64,000 bases of DNA from Lasiosphaeria ovina (Eukaryota; Ascomycota; Sordariomycetes; Sordariales; Lasiosphaeriaceae): assembly GCA_033439765.1 (NCBI GenBank), contig JAULSN010000013.1, positions 372,001-436,000 on the forward strand, given 5' to 3'. The position numbers were made by a program, and so were the translations under genes. The notes beneath the pieces were generated by a model, which did not search any database, was not told the DNA's origin, and was given only the letters and a program-made list of their open reading frames with translations. Shown piece by piece: positions 10,614 to 21,487 of this stretch. Every line of letters starts with the position of its first letter. Within the stretch, counting starts at the first letter, position 1.

Positions 10614-11272
10614 CTGGACGAATATTTGGTGCCTGCCGACAGCTAGGACAAGAACGTGGCACCGCCAACCATTGTCAACAACAAAGAGCGAAGACGACAA
10701 CCACAAATATATACTCTCTTCTCCCCATCGCCCTTGAGGCGCCACACCACTTTGGCCTCATTCGGAAAGACCCATGACATGGATCACAAGCTCGCGCTTA
10801 TTAAACCTAATACGGGTATTGGAAACTTAAGGTTAGGTAGGGCGCTGCTGGAGATGGTCAAGGTCTGGGGATGATAAAGGGTGCTACATAGGTTATGGGG
10901 TTGGGTGCATGGACAGGACAGATGAGATGTACATTTAGACTCAATTATACATGGCAAGACTCGGGCCAATGTTATCCCACAGCTTACGGATTTCTAGATC
11001 GTCGTCGACTTTCTCATGCATTTCTTCGGGGACCCATTCTATTTTGTGGCTGTGCTCGACAGCGACTCACTCGCCCATTTCGCGACGGATATCTAACATA
11101 AAACGTCTCATCTCCACCACCTTAGCCAATCCTCAATAGATATAACCAAAAAGTGTTCCCAATCCTATCATGCTAAACGAATCAGCGTGGAGAAAACGCA
11201 CATTTTAGAAATCCAGACGGCCACAGCACGAAACAAACACCAAAGATATCCCGCTTTAAATCCACACTCACC
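10614..11272. other. Intergenic stretch
   Basis: It may include remains of the preceding Gag-like unit up to about 10800, but nothing further could be recognised. Confidence 0.4.
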
Positions 11273-11848
11273 ATGTCCACCACCACCACCACCACCACTC
11301 TCCCCACCCCCATCCTCATCCTCCCCAACAGCATCATCCGGCCGATCCACGCGTCCGACGCAGCGGCCCTCGTCGCAACAGCCAACAACCCACGCCTGGC
11401 GCGGGGTCTGCGCGCGCACTTCCCGTCGCCGTACACGCTGGCCGACGCAGAGGCGTGGATCGCGCGGTGCGCCGTCGAGTCGCCGCGGCGCAGCTTCGCC
11501 GTGTGCGACCCCGCGACGAACGCCGTGTGCGGGGGCGTCAGCCTGCGGGCGCTGGGGGGTGACGAGGCGCGCACGTTCGAGATCGGGTATTACCTGGGTG
11601 AAGCGTACTGGGGTAGGGGTGTCATGAGCGAGGCCGTGGCGGCGTTTGCGCGGTGGGCGTTCGCGATGGTCCCGGAGGCGGAGTTGCAGCGGCTTGAGGC
11701 CGGCGTGTACAGCTTCAATCCCGGCAGCTCGAGGGTGCTGGTCAAGGCGGGGTTTGTGTTCGAGGGGAGCAGGCGGGGGGCTGGGTTCAAGCACGGGGAG
11801 GCGTTTGACATTTTGATGTATGGCTTGTTGAGACAGGATCTCGAGTAG
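11273..11848 (+). CDS. GNAT-family N-acetyltransferase (RimJ/RimL-like)
   Basis: Intronless, 191 aa, strongly GC-rich in codon third positions. After a Thr run encoded by ACC repeats, the sequence follows the Acetyltransf_3 pattern: IIRPIHASDAAALV (strand and helix 1), DAEAWIARC, SFAVCD..NAVCGGVSLR, then the acetyl-CoA-binding motif A GYYLGEAYWGRGVMSEAV, and NPGSSRVLVKAGFVFEG at the end. The family moves an acetyl group from acetyl-CoA to an amine; relatives modify ribosomal-protein N-termini or small molecules. The substrate cannot be told from sequence. All core motifs are present, and the length fits a complete single-domain enzyme, probably cytosolic. Confidence 0.9.
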   Translation: MSTTTTTTTLPTPILILPNSIIRPIHASDAAALVATANNPRLARGLRAHFPSPYTLADAEAWIARCAVESPRRSFAVCDPATNAVCGGVSLRALGGDEARTFEIGYYLGEAYWGRGVMSEAVAAFARWAFAMVPEAELQRLEAGVYSFNPGSSRVLVKAGFVFEGSRRGAGFKHGEAFDILMYGLLRQDLE

Positions 11849-11943
11849 GAATTGGGACATGGTTTAAATCTGTGATTATTTGAGGTCCAAGCTAGACAAT
11901 ATCAATGCCGAGGGGTTCTCTGCAGTTGAGAAACACCCTGTAA

Positions 11944-14243
11944 CTACACCAACTTCAACTCGCGGCTCTCCCAATTCTCAAGCCAGCGCATGCCGCCTTC
12001 GCCGAGTCGGAGTACTGCGTAGCCTACCCGCTCATACGTGTTCTCTCCTCTGTCTGGGAGCGACCGGAGTACCAGGCACTGTGCCGGTACTGTCTCCTCG
12101 GGCAGCGTATCAGCTGCGCGATCCCGGGCGTGCACAAGCATAACAACAAGCTCTACGTCGTCGAACAGGTCGAAGTCAATCTCGAAGTGGCGGCCATCTT
12201 CACCATATCGCGTAATGATTGACAAGATGTAGTCCTCATCCGGAGCGCCATTCTCCACCAGAAACAAGTCTGTCGTTGTCGACATGACGCGCGTCTCATC
12301 GTCGGCGAGATGTCGGTTTGGCTCATCAAAGTAGCCCAGGCCGACGGAGCCCTCGAGCTGGTATGACGAGACAATCTGAGAGCTCCGCACGAGGGTCTTG
12401 GTGGGCGCTTTTAGCACGAGATGGGCCGAGGTGAGCTCTCCGAACGGGTTCGTCTTGTCTTGCAGCTCGACTGAGTATCCAACGAGCTGAGCTTTGTGCC
12501 CGCTTGGCAGCAGCGGATCTTCTCTGTTGTTGCCGAACAAGACCTCGTCGTTGCTTACAGCCCACGACCATGACGGTGCACGATACTGCGGCACATGGAT
12601 ACACCGACCTACGCCAGCATACCAGAGAAGACCACGGCGAAAGTCGCTACTCCACAGCCCGGCAAGGTAGTCGCCCCCGATGACCGGCTGTAGGCGCTGG
12701 GCAACACCGGAAAAGGCAGGGAATTTGTCAGAATCGAAGGTGATGTTTCGACTCGAATATTCGACAACCAGGTCATAATAGTCGTCCAAACAAGCCTCGC
12801 GACTCAAAGGGCCATCATGTGCTGGCTTGTCCAAAGGATCAAAATGCACGACATCAGACAGGGCGCGATATGATTCTGTTGGAAATTTGTTGTCGCCGGG
12901 ACTGTCGTCGGCAGATTTGAAGCCGGCTGGACACCTCCAGTACATCTGCCGATTCCCGTAGAGAACATGCTTTGGCGACAAGATGAATTCTTGCAGGGTC
13001 CACGCCCGGGTGAACAATGGGCCTCTGAGAGCCAAGTTCCGCAGACATTCGTCTTCCGCGTCTACCCATTCTACCATCACTTCTTCCCGCCGGGTCCTGT
13101 CTTCATAGACGCGGAGCGTTGCGGGTGCGGGCGTCGACTTGTACATTGGCTTTGGGTTGAGGATACCCACAGCACTATTGTGTGCAACGACGGCCGAGAC
13201 GGTGACGGCAGAGTCGCGGTAGATAGTGCCCATCTTTTTCGACTCCATCGCCCAGTCAAGCTTGGAGTCCTGCAGAATGCAGAGCGAGTCGATCCACAGG
13301 TAGCGGATGCCGAGTTCTCTGGTGATGATGATGGCGTCGCGGAAGTTTGCGGGCAAGTCCGCGTGGGGCAGGACAATTTGGAAGTCAGAATATGTGTCGG
13401 TTGTCAGCAGGGTGGTAATCGGGCCGCCCCAGCAATGGCTGAGTGCAACGTATCTCTCCCTTCTCCCCTCGGACAAAACAAGACGTGCGTCCTCAGGCGC
13501 GTCCTCGTTCGTCCCAACATCAATGACTCGCGTCGGCAGCTCGGGGATTTGGCCGGTTGAGCAAGCGGGGTGCAGGGTTTCGCAGTCTTGAAGCCATTTC
13601 CTTGCAATGGCGTGGTTGACGGGTGCTCCGAGATGGGGGTCTACCTGCAGCCGGCCGATGCGCCAGTTGTCTATGGTGAGGCTCGCGTCTGCACGTTGTT
13701 CATGCGAGGCTATTTGTCGGTTATCTGCTCAAGGAGAGTACGGCGTGGACCGATATGGAGATGGTAATTAACGGGCATCATACCTCGAGGGGTGCTGAGA
13801 GCCAGGGACAGAAAGGGAAATGGCCAATCGCTGTCCTCTTCGTCATCCTGGATAGGGCCGACATGGACAAGAAGCTTGTTGAAGAGGCTTACGCTTTCAA
13901 GCGGCTGGGACGACCATACGTGGTCTGTGTTGATGCAGAGCTTTACATCGGACACGTCGAGCTGCTTGGCGGCTGCATACGCCGACTTGTCGATGTCGAG
14001 GCGCGGGCCTTCCCAACCCGACGGCCAGAACGAGCAGTCATCCCAGGGGGTGCCCCTGAAGCATTCTAGGATGAGTTGGCACAAGTCGCAGCCACCCGCC
14101 GCCGACTGCTCCAGGTCGCCAAACGACGGGTGGTGTTGGTAGAATGCTCGTTGGGGGAAGGCGTGAGCCGAGAATTCCGTTTTAGCCAAGTCTAACAGCC
14201 GCTCGATTGAGAGGCTGGCGCAATACCCACATGGCGATGCCAT
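11944..14243 (-). CDS. HET-domain (heterokaryon incompatibility) protein
   Basis: Two exons, 14243-13784 and 13709-11944, joined by a 74-nt intron (GTATGA donor, TAACCGAC branch-like, AAATAG acceptor); predicted 741 aa. The N-terminus has the Cys-containing CDLCQLILE segment common before HET domains. The HET domain runs from about residue 240 to 390, with YVALSHCWGG, LGIRYLWIDSLCI, the MGTIYRDSAVTVSA segment and RAWTLQE. HET-domain proteins trigger cell death on encountering a non-self partner during hyphal fusion, but most family members have no proven role. The C-terminal 300 residues contain a PSWSWA motif typical of these proteins. The frame is intact. The splice call rests on frame continuity and consensus only. 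Confidence 0.88.
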
Positions 14244-14640
14244 CCTGGACCACTCTTTCCCTGTGCTTGCCTCTGCAAACTGGCACCGCCCCGGTTTGAG
14301 CTTTGGACAGCTTCAGTCGCTAAATGGAGGGGCTGTGTATGGATTGCAGTTGCGGTTAGGCTTGACCAAGAAAATGGGTTTTAGGCAGCAGACCCAGGCC
14401 CGCTTCACGGCCACCAAGAGGGTCTAGTCTCGGCAAGATGAATGCATGCCTCTGGTTGGCTAAGAGCAAACGGAAAATCCAGCAGCAATTGGTGAAGGCC
14501 CTTTGACATGCAATTGGTTCCCAGCCTGCGACTTCTAACCTGTCCATTCCATCAACACCTCTTGTCGCTTCCATTCCTACTAAAGCGAATGCAAATTTGC
14601 CACCTCCATCATGCTCTGCCTGTCATCCCTCGAACAAGCC

Positions 14641-14946
14641 CTAGCATTGAAATTCGCTCGATACTTTAGGTAAAATAACCCCCTTTCTGACTTGTTCGGC
14701 ATTGAAGTCGTCATGCTGCTTCATGAGGGCCGCCATGACGTCCGGATCAATCATGAGGAAGAAATTGCCGGCTTCAGAAGAGTGCAAATCGCCGTGGGCG
14801 CTGGGCTTTATTCCACGGCGGCACGCTTTTGCGCAGTTGCCGTCGCGGATCAAGGTGCCGTCAATCGGCCGCTCTGACATCGACTCCTTATTTTTCTTTT
14901 CATTCTTGTTAATATCGGCAACTACGCGTGAGCCGTCGTATACCAT
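14641..14946 (-). CDS. Unrecognised small protein or exon
   Basis: This 101-codon frame reads like coding sequence (DGTLIRDGNCAKACRRG, then SSEAGNFFLMIDPDVM), and the same frame stays open for some 24 codons upstream of the first Met, so it could be a terminal exon. No signal peptide or named domain is seen. Spacing to the HET gene's 5' end is about 400 nt. The flanking parts of 14244-15556 show nothing else supportable. Confidence 0.3.
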   Translation of the reverse strand: MVYDGSRVVADINKNEKKNKESMSERPIDGTLIRDGNCAKACRRGIKPSAHGDLHSSEAGNFFLMIDPDVMAALMKQHDDFNAEQVRKGVILPKVSSEFQC

Positions 14947-15556
14947 ACCTCCATTGTAAGTGCGTAGCTGATCAAGTTGGCTTAAACTCTGAGTAACTGG
15001 AGCTCATCCCGTGCACCTTGTCCAGGAGGAAAGAAGGTTGGTTCAATGGCCGGTGCACAGCAAACGAAAGCTTCGGGATACCCACATCGGGTCGACTCTC
15101 CGCCGAGATCAAAGATGGATTAGAAAGAAGGCTCAACCACCTGGCCGCCGTGCTTGGCTGGACTTGAATCCATCTTATCAAGACTGAATTGCCGGCGGGC
15201 GCTAGACGGGCTGCTCAGATATGCATGCTCTGAGCTGCGGGGAATAGCGAGGGTGTGACAAATGTTGGATGCCTTGTGCGGGGTACACGGTACGTACTGT
15301 GTGTACACTGTGGATCGTGACTCAGCGCAGACAGGGCCTCCAGCCACGCTGCCACAAATACGTTGCCCCAACCCCAACGCGTCGCGTCAGCATCGGGCAA
15401 TAGAGCGCTGCTGGACTCTTGGCTTCCCGAATTGCCACACAACACCCGCGTCTGCCCGCATTAAATTTGTGCCGCTGCCGCTGGCCTCCAATGAGCCGCT
15501 CCGTGTCGGAACGGCGCTGAATCTACGCGAGTCGAAAGTCTTTTGACTTTCTCCTG

Positions 15557-16436
15557 GTGAGCGCATCTCAACGCGATCCTTATTTGGCCCCGAATTGGAG
15601 TCTAAAAGGCGCACGGACTGCAGAAACAATCACGCAGCGCCGCCTAGAACACCGACAAACGTCAAGAATGGCAGCCCCTATGCCTCGCGGATATCGCTCC
15701 GTCACCGAATACAGTTTCCGCGAGGAACAAACTGATGCCATTGTTCGAGCCGCCGCCTACCATCGCAAAGACTTCTGTCGCTCCGTGATATGGTTCTCGC
15801 CTCGCGAACACGCCGGCATTCGTATGTCGATAGCAACACCCTTCCAGCGGACTTCTAATACAGGACTCGGCTCTCTCGATCAACTACCCCTTGAGCTCTT
15901 ATACGACATATTATTACGCCTGGATATGTATTCAATATTCAACTTTCGACAAACAAATCTCAAATCGAGAGAGACGGTAGACTCTCTCAAGGAATACCAG
16001 GCGGTGGTTTCGCATGGACTGAACCTTCTCTGCGCCTTGTTACGGACACGACTTGCCATCAGCGTTTCTCTATCCGACTTTTACCGCGCATTTTGTACTA
16101 AGGCTTGTACTCTTTGCGGCGAATTCGGCGGATCTATATCCCTCCTCCCGGCTCGAGGGGCGAGAAATGGGCATTCGAGGCTCGCGACAAGGTATATGCG
16201 CAAGATGGCTTTTTGGAGCATTTCCGATGGTGCAAACAGGCACAGCTCCTGTGGAGATCGAGTGGCGAAGGTAGCAACCCGCCAACTGAGCTACCAGAGG
16301 GTGCTCGGAGAGGAGGCTACTTTAGCAATAGGGAATGAGGATGCGGAAGTTTTTCGCCAATGTCCACGAACTTTGTCACGAAAAACATGACCAGGACAAA
16401 GAAATCGCTCGGAAAGCGGACAAATTGTCAGACTAA
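15557..16436 (+). pseudogene. F-box / zinc-finger protein, frameshifted
   Basis: The first frame has an F-box around residues 107-135 (LDQLPLELLYDILLRLD) followed by LLCALLRTRLAISVSL and CTKACTLCGEFGG, a pattern of fungal F-box proteins that carry a Cys-rich zinc site. Near 16150 the recognisable sequence switches frame (EKWAFEARDKVYAQDGFLEHFRWC, ending in EGARRGGYF), and near 16335 it switches again (FFANVHELCHEKHDQD), ending at TAA 16434-16436. Each continuation fits the family's expected order, so at least two indels broke one gene. It is unrelated in detail to the F-box pair at 5.9-9.5 kb. Confidence 0.7.
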
Positions 16437-16604
16437 TTACCCAACATACTATGGTCAGGCCCACATGTGGTCCTACCTCGGCTCTCGGTCTTCGGCCTTC
16501 GGCCTTTTAGTAGGATCCTCCGCATCCACTATCCAGTTCTGTAGAATACGCAAGCATTCTCCTACCCAAACATACACGTATTCTACTCTTCATCAATTAC
16601 CTCG

Positions 16605-16790
16605 TCATTTCCGCCCCTGTATTTCACTGGTGCATCTGGTTTGACTTGGACAGTAGTGGGTTGAATCCTTGACCAATTCTTTGTTAAATGGATGGCATCT
16701 GACATTGGTATCCTGGCGCTCAGGGCACTGGATGAACCCCATCTCCTTCTTGCAGCCACATGTATATTTCATGAATACGGACGTGCACAT
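16605..16790 (-). CDS. Small cysteine-rich conserved fungal protein
   Basis: 61 aa starting MCTSVFMKYTCGCKKE, then GFIQCPER, VRCHPFNKE and THYCPSQ. The MC..(7-8)..Y.CGC..C..C..C layout resembles a group of very short fungal proteins of unknown function that I have seen only as hypothetical. There is no signal peptide, so it is probably intracellular and may bind metal through its Cys residues (inference). The ORF is complete without introns. Confidence 0.5.
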   Translation of the reverse strand: MCTSVFMKYTCGCKKEMGFIQCPERQDTNVRCHPFNKELVKDSTHYCPSQTRCTSEIQGRK

Positions 16791-17109
16791 CTCCTCACTT
16801 ACAATATTTCACAAATTAGACGGAGCTCATGTGGGGGATGGGTTGCCTCCCTAAGAAGTTGGAGAATCGAATGGTTGGTAGGCGTTTGCCGGTGCAAAGC
16901 TGCACTTGCGCTGTCGAGAAACTCGGGCGGTGTCGGTGGGTGGGCCGGTTCTTAACACTTCCATCGGTTGCTGCCAATGGAATGAAGAGTGAGATGGGTT
17001 GGTTGGTTGAGTCTGGTGCTGTTACTACGTAGATGTTGCTGCTCCGGGGAGGCACAATTTATAGCTGCCGAGCCATGGTTACCCCGAGGCCTGTTGGCTC
17101 CGGAGTTGT
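16791..17109. other. Short spacer
   Basis: No gene is supported here; it lies between the small Cys-rich gene and the 3' end of the lipase relic. Confidence 0.4.
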
Positions 17110-17890
17110 TTAGGGGGGCTTTCGAGGTTGACTACTAGGATTTCTGAAGCTGTTTCCGGCTGCTCTTCGAGTTCTGAGCCGGGTGAGGAGGAGGACGAGG
17201 TCGCCGACGTGGTAGTACAATCGAGGAGGTGTTGTCTAGATTTCGTCAACCTCGCGGTTGTCAGAATCTAGGGTCAGGCTCGGGAGCCCTTACATGGACC
17301 GAAGGAGGTTTGATGACACACAAGAGATACGGTGCATCAGCCCGGGCGATAAAGTCAAACTCGTTGATGATGCTAAGACAGACTGTACCATCGTCCTCGG
17401 GTGCTTTGGTGTTTGAAGACGCGCAAGGTGGCGCCTCAAACGTGATGCACGAGAAACGTACCCCGGGATGCTCCCCTGAATACATTAGATGTAGCAGAGA
17501 AGCTACCGCTCCACCTGTCGAATGGCCTGTGAAAACCACGTGGTGTGTTTCTCGTCAGCTTTGACCCATATAAGCGCGAACTTGGTCCGACACTTCCTTG
17601 TAGAGGGCCTCGGCGCTGTGGAGGAAGCCGGAATGTGCGGACAGGTTACCGTTTTCACGGCTGCCGAGCCGCAAGTTGGCGTTGACGACGTGGTCAATTT
17701 TGAAAGCGCTGCCGCGGATGGCGATGACGAGGACGGGCTCATTTCCTGTTGTGCTGTCGACGGGTTGAACGATGGTGCATGTCATGGCCTTGACGGAGCC
17801 CGTAGCAGATGCTGCAACAAGTAACTCCTCTGGAAGCGATGGGTTCCGTATCTGCGGGAGCCTCTTCAGGTGAGTAAACGCCGAGAGCAC
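17110..17890 (-). pseudogene. Class 3 lipase (alpha/beta hydrolase), interrupted
   Basis: The leftward frame shows lipase landmarks in order: VLVIAIRGSAFKIDHVVN, LSAHSGFLHSAEAL, the nucleophile elbow VVFTGHSTGGAVASLL, SIINEFDFIARADAPY and, after a 58-nt intron (17236-17293; GTAAGG donor, CTGAC branch, ATCTAG acceptor), LYYHVGDLVLL. An in-frame TGA at 17555-17557 lies just before the elbow and no intron of usable size removes it. The 5' end is also unclear, since no good Met precedes 17890. Class 3 lipases hydrolyse triacylglycerol ester bonds; here no signal peptide is visible. The gene is either a recent pseudogene or carries one sequencing error. Confidence 0.7.
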
Positions 17891-18016
17891 AGGTCCACGT
17901 CACCCCAAGCACTGACCAAATCTCAACTCCAGAGCTTGGGTGTTGCGGTAATTGATCAGCATGAAATTGGCAACTCTACCTGACTTGGGCATGCCAGTGC
18001 CTTCAACATACCCCCC

Positions 18017-21000
18017 TCACCGTCGCCAAAAAAACATAGCCCAGGCCCGACGAAGAACGCCCCCTTTCTTCACTCCCACAACAGTGTTCGTCGGTTCCGT
18101 ACATGTTCCCTCTTCTTCTGCTTTATTTCTCTCCGGGGTCGCAGTATCCGACCGAGGAGGAGCGGGACTTGACCTAGCCGGAGATGATGACTCGCTCGAG
18201 CTAGTAGTAGATAGCTTGGGTGTACCATTCACCTGCGGCGATTGAACGCTCGTATTGGCCTGCGTCGACAACGACGACATTGGTGTATCCGGCGTAAGAG
18301 GGTACGCTCCCGCGACGGACCGACTGGTGTGAGACGCCGAAGAGCTGTCGTTGACACTGCTGGAGGTAGTCCCTGCTGGAGAGGCTGGAGTTATGTTGTT
18401 CTGCGGTTGCAAAACCCCTTTACCGTCAGGCCACGTCCATTGGAAGCCGTTGCCCTGACCGAAGATGACAGCTCCATCTCCCATGCCGATGAGACTGAGA
18501 GAGCTGCCAGTGGCGATACGTCGCCAAGAAGGCACGAGTTGCTGGACGGGAGACGGGTATTTTCCCTGTGTCTGTGTCACGTCGCACACGCATCCGAAAG
18601 GATCGCCTCCGGAAGGGTTTATCCAGACCAGATCGGGCGAAATGTAGATGGGGTCTGCCAAGATATCCCCTCCGGAATCCTCAGCTATGTTCTGTAGGTC
18701 CGCGAGACGAACACAAAGGTAGTGTTTGGCTTTGGGAACAGATCCCCAGCTGGAGCACCTGTTCCTCGCCGAGTCAGTGGTCGGAGACAAGAGGTCCCCG
18801 AAACCTTTGCCAAACAGCGTCACCGCTTGTGCGACCCTTGTCAACTCAACCCAGCTGAATGCGCTTGCAGGCAGAGTAGCCACGCGGAGATGAGAAGGGT
18901 CGTGGTTTGTTGCCAGATCCGAGAAATCCCAGCCCTCAAGGTGCCTCCGGAGCCGGACTTTGGCGTTGAAGCCTTTGGTGTTTTCAATCTGGGACTTGTG
19001 TTCAATCATCCTCTCAAGATAGGTGTAGATCTCCTCCACCTTGTTTCCTAGAGTTGTATAGGTTATTTTGGTTTTGGTCTCGGTCTTCGTCTCGCCGTCG
19101 GCCCCTGTTATGGTTTCCGTGTGTGTCTCCTCCTTCGAGGGGTAAAGTAACAGTCGACGGTGTTCCGGGTTGAGAAGAACCTCGATTGCCGAACCATCCT
19201 TGAGTTTGGAGAAGTCGAACAGGAACTCGGATCGAAAGCTATCAGTGCGCGAATGCTCCAACGAGCCGCGCAGAAGGTGATGCAATGCGGTGCCCCCATC
19301 GACCATCCAACCACGCTTGGCTTCTACGTCCCAGAGAACAACATGTCTTTGGGTAATCCATCGAAGTTTTTCGACGTATCCACCCTTGGAAACGTGGATT
19401 GGCACGTCCTTCTTGCCGATGCTGAAAGTGGCTCCCCCGGTTATCATCTGGCCACACGAGAGAGAGATCTTGTCGAGAGCAAAGTCGTGACCAGCTTGTG
19501 GTAATCCCGATCGTTTGACTTTGTAGTTGGCATTGGAAGATCCTAGCTTGTGTTAGTCAATGTGATCCATTACCAGGATCAAGGCAGCCCCGGCTTACCT
19601 GCTAAAATGCGGGTTTTAGTGCACCAGCCGACGATGTGTCGCGATGTGGAGAGCACATGAGCTGGAACCTGGCTGGCCGATGTGCCGCCAGCCTCGTTGT
19701 AGGATATCCTCGTCCCGTCCGAGTTGTGGAGGTGATGCCAGTTACAGACGCCATCTGTGTGATCCACAGCGACGAACATCGAAGCAAAGCCCTTGATGTA
19801 AGACTTTCCCAGAAATTCAGTGACATGGGTGGTCTGGCCGAGCCCGGCCATGATGTGGAGGGGCACCTCCAGTCCGACTCCATCGCGTGGCCTTCGACGG
19901 ATGGGATAACCTCTTACAACGACTGGGTTCCGAAACATGGCGTGCCAGCAGGTGCCATTCAGCTTCTGGTCCGGTTCTCGTACGCTCAAGTCGAAACCGA
20001 CATCCGCCTGTCGCTTTCCCTCTGAGGTCGTGATTTGTTTGATGAATGGAGTGCAGTATGTCAGTTCATCCCCCTCACTGCTTCTCAGGGTGGCAGCAAG
20101 CCAAATGATCTGTTCGGCCATTTCTGTTACAACATCAACAGTGCCTTCGACTTCCAGGGTGAGAGAGCCATCAAAAGCGGAGGCAGTTATTCGAGCCCTG
20201 TCAGAGAGTTCTTCTATAGGAAGCATGGCTGTCAGCTGTCACGGCCGCAAACATCGATAAGTCAGAGCGCTTACCTGATGCCGGCTTCCCGCTCTGAAAG
20301 GCTCTCTGCACTGTTGACAGCATATCACCTCCTGTACTCGGCCACGTCTGCTCCATGTATGCCAAACAGGTGAGAGCTTGAGCATCAGTAGGAGACCCGG
20401 TTATGCTTATGACTTCTCCAAGCTTGAACTCCCCGGCCGTGTCTGGATACTCGTGTCGGACGAACGTTTCAACATCGCAATCACACCTGATAGCAATGAC
20501 ATGGACGTCTGATGCGACTTTGCTGCTGACTGCCTTTGCTCGAGGCAGAGCTTTGGAGATCTGACTTCTGATGACTGCTGCGGCGTCATCCGGGGAACCA
20601 GTGCTAAGACTAGCGTTCTTGCCGAGGGAAGCGAGAAGCCACTTGTAAGCAGGGGATTTGAAAGCAACTTCGCGATACTTTTGCTCATCCGGGATGGCAG
20701 CCATTTCTTGTTCATCCAATTTTGCAGAAGGGGCTTCTGGGATGTCGTCGACCAGGCCGGGTTCGTCTATGAGATTTTCAAGCCACCTTTGCACGCTGTC
20801 TCTGAGTTTTTCTTTGTCGACCAACTCCTGTAGCTTAGAAGAAGCGTCTTCGTCGTTTGCTGTAGCCAGGAGAGCTTCCCTAAAGCGCCGCGCGATATTG
20901 CTAGTTGAGTTGTTAGTGACTGACTCCCACGAGCTTACCATTTCGGGAAAAGTTCGCTTACTGTCTGTAGCGGTGGACAAAGTACATGACCGAGTTTTCC

Positions 21001-21487
21001 GACTGCGTAGTTGAATGTTGGCCTATTGTAGTCGCTTTGAGACCGGGAGGACCCAGACGACGTGCGGGAAGATGCACGTCTCTCTTGCTCCCAGCTTGCA
21101 CTATCTGCTTTGAGGTCTTGGACCATGGCCTTGGTGGAAATGTGTTAGATGATGCGCTGTCGCAGCCATTGTTCAAATTACCTACAGACGTCAGGTTCCT
21201 GTAAGCTGTGATAAAATACCCCTGTGTGATTCTTCCATCCGGGCTCTAGTTATCTATTGTTAGTCATAGCACGTTTATACTCTGTACTCCCGCTTCCATT
21301 GGGTTTTCTATACCTCATACGTCCCTGGACGCACTATTGCGTCATTCCCAAGGTACCTGCATATGTCGCTCATGATGACTTCTCGGTCGATACCGTCGCG
21401 GGGAAGGAAGTATTGGTTTTGCCCTGCGGTTACTGGAATCTGGGACGCCGATGCCGGCGGCCGGCTTGGGTTGCTGGGACTTTCCAT
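18017..21487 (-). CDS. Large fungal protein with RfeG-like N-terminal domain
   Basis: Proposed exons: 21487-21314, 21245-21186, 21129-20939, 20900-20275, 20228-19599 and 19542-18017, giving about 1068 codons. Introns have GTATAG/GTAGGT/GTAAGC-type donors and ATGACTAAC or TTGACTAAC branch sites; phases all agree. The N-terminus reads YFLPRDGIDREV, DICRYLGNDAIVRPG, then across the splices ITQGYFITAYRNLTS and QDLKADSASWE, the pattern of the fungal repressor-like RfeG family (assignment from memory). The rest is an uncharacterised long region with DSVQRWLENLIDEPG and WHAMFRNPVVV, a Ser/Thr/Pro-rich tail, and a basic end (VLRRAWAMFFWRR). The third intron would be only 38 nt, so the exon 3/4 border is uncertain. 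Regulatory or membrane-associated roles cannot be decided from sequence. Confidence 0.75.

Noticed and set aside
19636..20025. 129-codon plus-strand frame
   Set aside because: Antisense of exon 5 of the RfeG-like gene.
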